Of a stretch of DNA of 5,787 nt, positions 4,380-5,787 are shown in pieces. The notes below the pieces were generated by a model. That model did not search any database. It was not told the origin of the DNA and worked only from the letters and a program-made list of their open reading frames with translations. Made by a program: the position numbers and the translations under genes. How positions within the stretch are numbered: position 1 is the stretch's first letter; each line of letters begins with the position of its first letter. This stretch comes from Acidimicrobiia bacterium (GTDB taxonomy: Bacteria; Actinomycetota; Acidimicrobiia; Acidimicrobiales; Ilumatobacteraceae): the NCBI GenBank assembly GCA_030425785.1, contig JAUHYJ010000263.1, forward strand, positions 1-5,787. The letters are read 5' to 3'.

Positions 4380-5787
4380 TCAGGCGCCGAGCCGTTCGAC
4401 CAGCTCGGCGGCGGTGTTGCTCTCGTCGATCAACTTAGCGACATGACCTGCGGTGCCGCGCAACGGCTCCATCATGGGCACGCGGCGCAGGGGGTCGCGC
4501 CCGACGTCGAACACCATCGAGTCCCAGTTGGCGGCCACGATGTCGTCGGGGAACTTCTGGAGGCAGCGACCGCGGAAGTATGCCCGGGTCGTGGTCGGGG
4601 GGTCGGTGACCGCCGCCGTGACCTCGTCGGCGTCGGCGATCGTGTCGAGTCCGACGCGGTACGCGAGACCCTTGTCGGGTCGCAGGTCGTGGTACTGCAG
4701 GTCGATCGCCTTGAGCTTCGGCGACGAGGCCGGCAGGTCGTGGCGAGCCCGCACCCCGTCGACGAGGCGGCGCTTGGCCACCCAGTCGACCTGATGGGCG
4801 AGCGAGTCGGGGTCGGTCTCGAGTGCCCCGAGCGTCGCCTCCCATCGGTCGAGGACGTCGGCGCCGACCGCATCGCCGACCGCGTCGAGGCCGTGACTGT
4901 GTGCGTACTTGCGGGCCCGTTCGAGCAGGCCCCACTGGACCTCGAGCGCGGTGGCGCGGCTGCCGTCGCGCAGCATGACGGTGGCCGTGAGGGTCGGGTC
5001 GTGGCTGACCTGGCGGATCGCCGGGACCGGGTTGCCGAGCAGCAGGTCATCGCCCATCACGTCGTCTTCGATCATCGCCAGCATGATGGCGGTCGTGCCG
5101 ACCTTGAGATAGGTCGCCACTTCGCTCATGTTGGCGTCGCCGGCGATCACGTGGAGCCGGCGGTACTTCTGCGGGTCGCAGTGCGGCTCGTCGCGGGTGT
5201 TCACGATCGGGCGCTTCAGCGTGGTCTCGAGCCCGATCTCCTCCTCGAAGAAGTCGGCGCGTTGGCTGAGCTGGAACGCCACGTCGCCGGGCTCGCGGCC
5301 CGGCTGTTCGCAGCCGACCTTGCCGGCGCCGGTGAAGATCTGGCGGGTGACGAAGTGCGGCGTGATCTGGCTGGCGATGCGGCCGAACGGGATCTCGCGG
5401 GCGATGAGATAGTTCTCGTGGCAGCCGTAGCTGTTGCCCTTGCCGTCGGAGTTGTTCTTGTAGACGACCACCTCGGCGCCGTCGTTCAGGATCTCGCCGG
5501 CGTGACGCATCGACGCCTGCACGATCAGATCGGCGGCGCGGTCCCACACGACCGCCTCGTAGGCCGTCGTGACCTCGGGGATCGAGATCTCGGGATGGGC
5601 GTGGTCGACGTAGTACCGGGCCCCGTTGGGCAGCACGGCGTTGACCAGCGAAGTCTCGATGTCCGGCGCGAAGACCTCGTCGAGGTTGAAGCCGCGGGCG
5701 TCGTTCGCGGGCGTCTCGTCCTCGAAGTCCCAGCCGACCTTCTTCGACGTCGCCGACACGTACGCGTTGATGAGCAGCGACGATGCG
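4380..5787 (-). CDS. dop: Pup deamidase/depupylase Dop, 5' end cut by window
   Basis: Dop deamidates the C-terminal Gln of Pup and removes Pup from tagged proteins; it is a carboxylate-amine-ligase-fold relative of the ligase PafA. There are 468 visible residues, and the frame is open to the right edge. Alignment by eye to M. tuberculosis Dop (505 residues) puts the first visible residues (ASSLLINAY) near residue 27, so the N-terminal nucleotide/metal-binding G-x-E-x-E segment is outside. The GTG at 5759 is therefore internal, not the start. Features placing it as Dop rather than PafA: the Dop-loop region GWDFEDETPANDARGF (visible 18-33), YVDHAHPE (59-66) whose Asp61 matches catalytic Asp95 of M. 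tuberculosis Dop, and the C-terminal TRAYFRGRCL, WDSMVFDVG and PLRGTAGHVAKLI. Shared motifs include YKNNSDGKGNSYGCHENYLI, RPIVNTRDEPH and YRRLHVIAGDANMSE. It ends 37 bp before pup and is probably co-transcribed with it. Confidence 0.97.
   Translation of the reverse strand, partial: ASSLLINAYVSATSKKVGWDFEDETPANDARGFNLDEVFAPDIETSLVNAVLPNGARYYVDHAHPEISIPEVTTAYEAVVWDRAADLIVQASMRHAGEILNDGAEVVVYKNNSDGKGNSYGCHENYLIAREIPFGRIASQITPHFVTRQIFTGAGKVGCEQPGREPGDVAFQLSQRADFFEEEIGLETTLKRPIVNTRDEPHCDPQKYRRLHVIAGDANMSEVATYLKVGTTAIMLAMIEDDVMGDDLLLGNPVPAIRQVSHDPTLTATVMLRDGSRATALEVQWGLLERARKYAHSHGLDAVGDAVGADVLDRWEATLGALETDPDSLAHQVDWVAKRRLVDGVRARHDLPASSPKLKAIDLQYHDLRPDKGLAYRVGLDTIADADEVTAAVTDPPTTTRAYFRGRCLQKFPDDIVAANWDSMVFDVGRDPLRRVPMMEPLRGTAGHVAKLIDESNTAAELVERLGA

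Noticed and set aside
3194..4438. Plus-strand open frame of 414 codons opposite prcB and pup
   Set aside because: It is a shadow of prcB, pup and the ends of prcA and dop; it shows no family motifs and is compositionally like the other antisense frames.
5757..5759. GTG as the start of dop, giving a 459-residue protein
   Set aside because: The frame stays open to the window edge, and the upstream residues (SSLLINAY) align with the Dop family. Starting here would lose the nucleotide/metal-binding N-terminus.
4380..5787. Assignment of the right-hand gene as the Pup ligase PafA
   Set aside because: The Dop-loop region and the C-terminal RAYFRG / WDSMVFD / PLRG motifs match Dop and not PafA.

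Overview
This window is GC-rich DNA whose codons end mostly in G or C. All eight genes I can support lie on the minus strand. A Pup-proteasome cluster (dop, pup, prcB, prcA) points to an actinobacterium. Features such as the short 65-residue Pup ending in GGQ and the 40-residue PrcB propeptide would fit a lineage outside the mycobacteria, perhaps Acidimicrobiia-like. That finer placement is a guess from general sequence character, not something I could test.

Reading in the direction of transcription, from high to low coordinates, the first block is dop (cut by the right window edge), pup, prcB and prcA. Spacing is tight: 37 bp from dop to pup, 3 bp from pup to prcB, and a 4-nt ATGA overlap from prcB to prcA. 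Dop deamidates the C-terminal Gln of Pup and also removes Pup from substrates. PrcA and PrcB form the 20S core particle. The ligase gene pafA and the ATPase ring gene (mpa/arc) are not in the window. The dop edge is cut, so mpa/arc may lie upstream. pafA is not in the roughly 2.6 kb downstream of prcA.

The second block starts with a 119-codon gene for a DUF4440/SnoaL-like (NTF2-fold) protein 39 bp after prcA. After a 48-bp gap come pxpA, pxpB and pxpC, the three subunits of the ATP-dependent bacterial 5-oxoprolinase. pxpA and pxpB are 8 bp apart. pxpB and pxpC overlap by the same ATGA device. pxpC runs off the left window edge with only its last residues missing. PxpABC opens 5-oxoproline (pyroglutamate) to glutamate.

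The two modules may be functionally linked, because protein breakdown yields N-terminal Gln/Glu residues that cyclise to pyroglutamate. They may equally be neighbours by chance. No gap between genes exceeds 50 bp, and I see no RNA gene, mobile element, CRISPR array or convincing terminator. I do not find a new system here. The points most worth checking are an Ala in place of the usual Gly just before the PrcB catalytic Thr, the duplicated acidic/basic tail of PrcB, and the proteasome/5-oxoprolinase neighbourhood.
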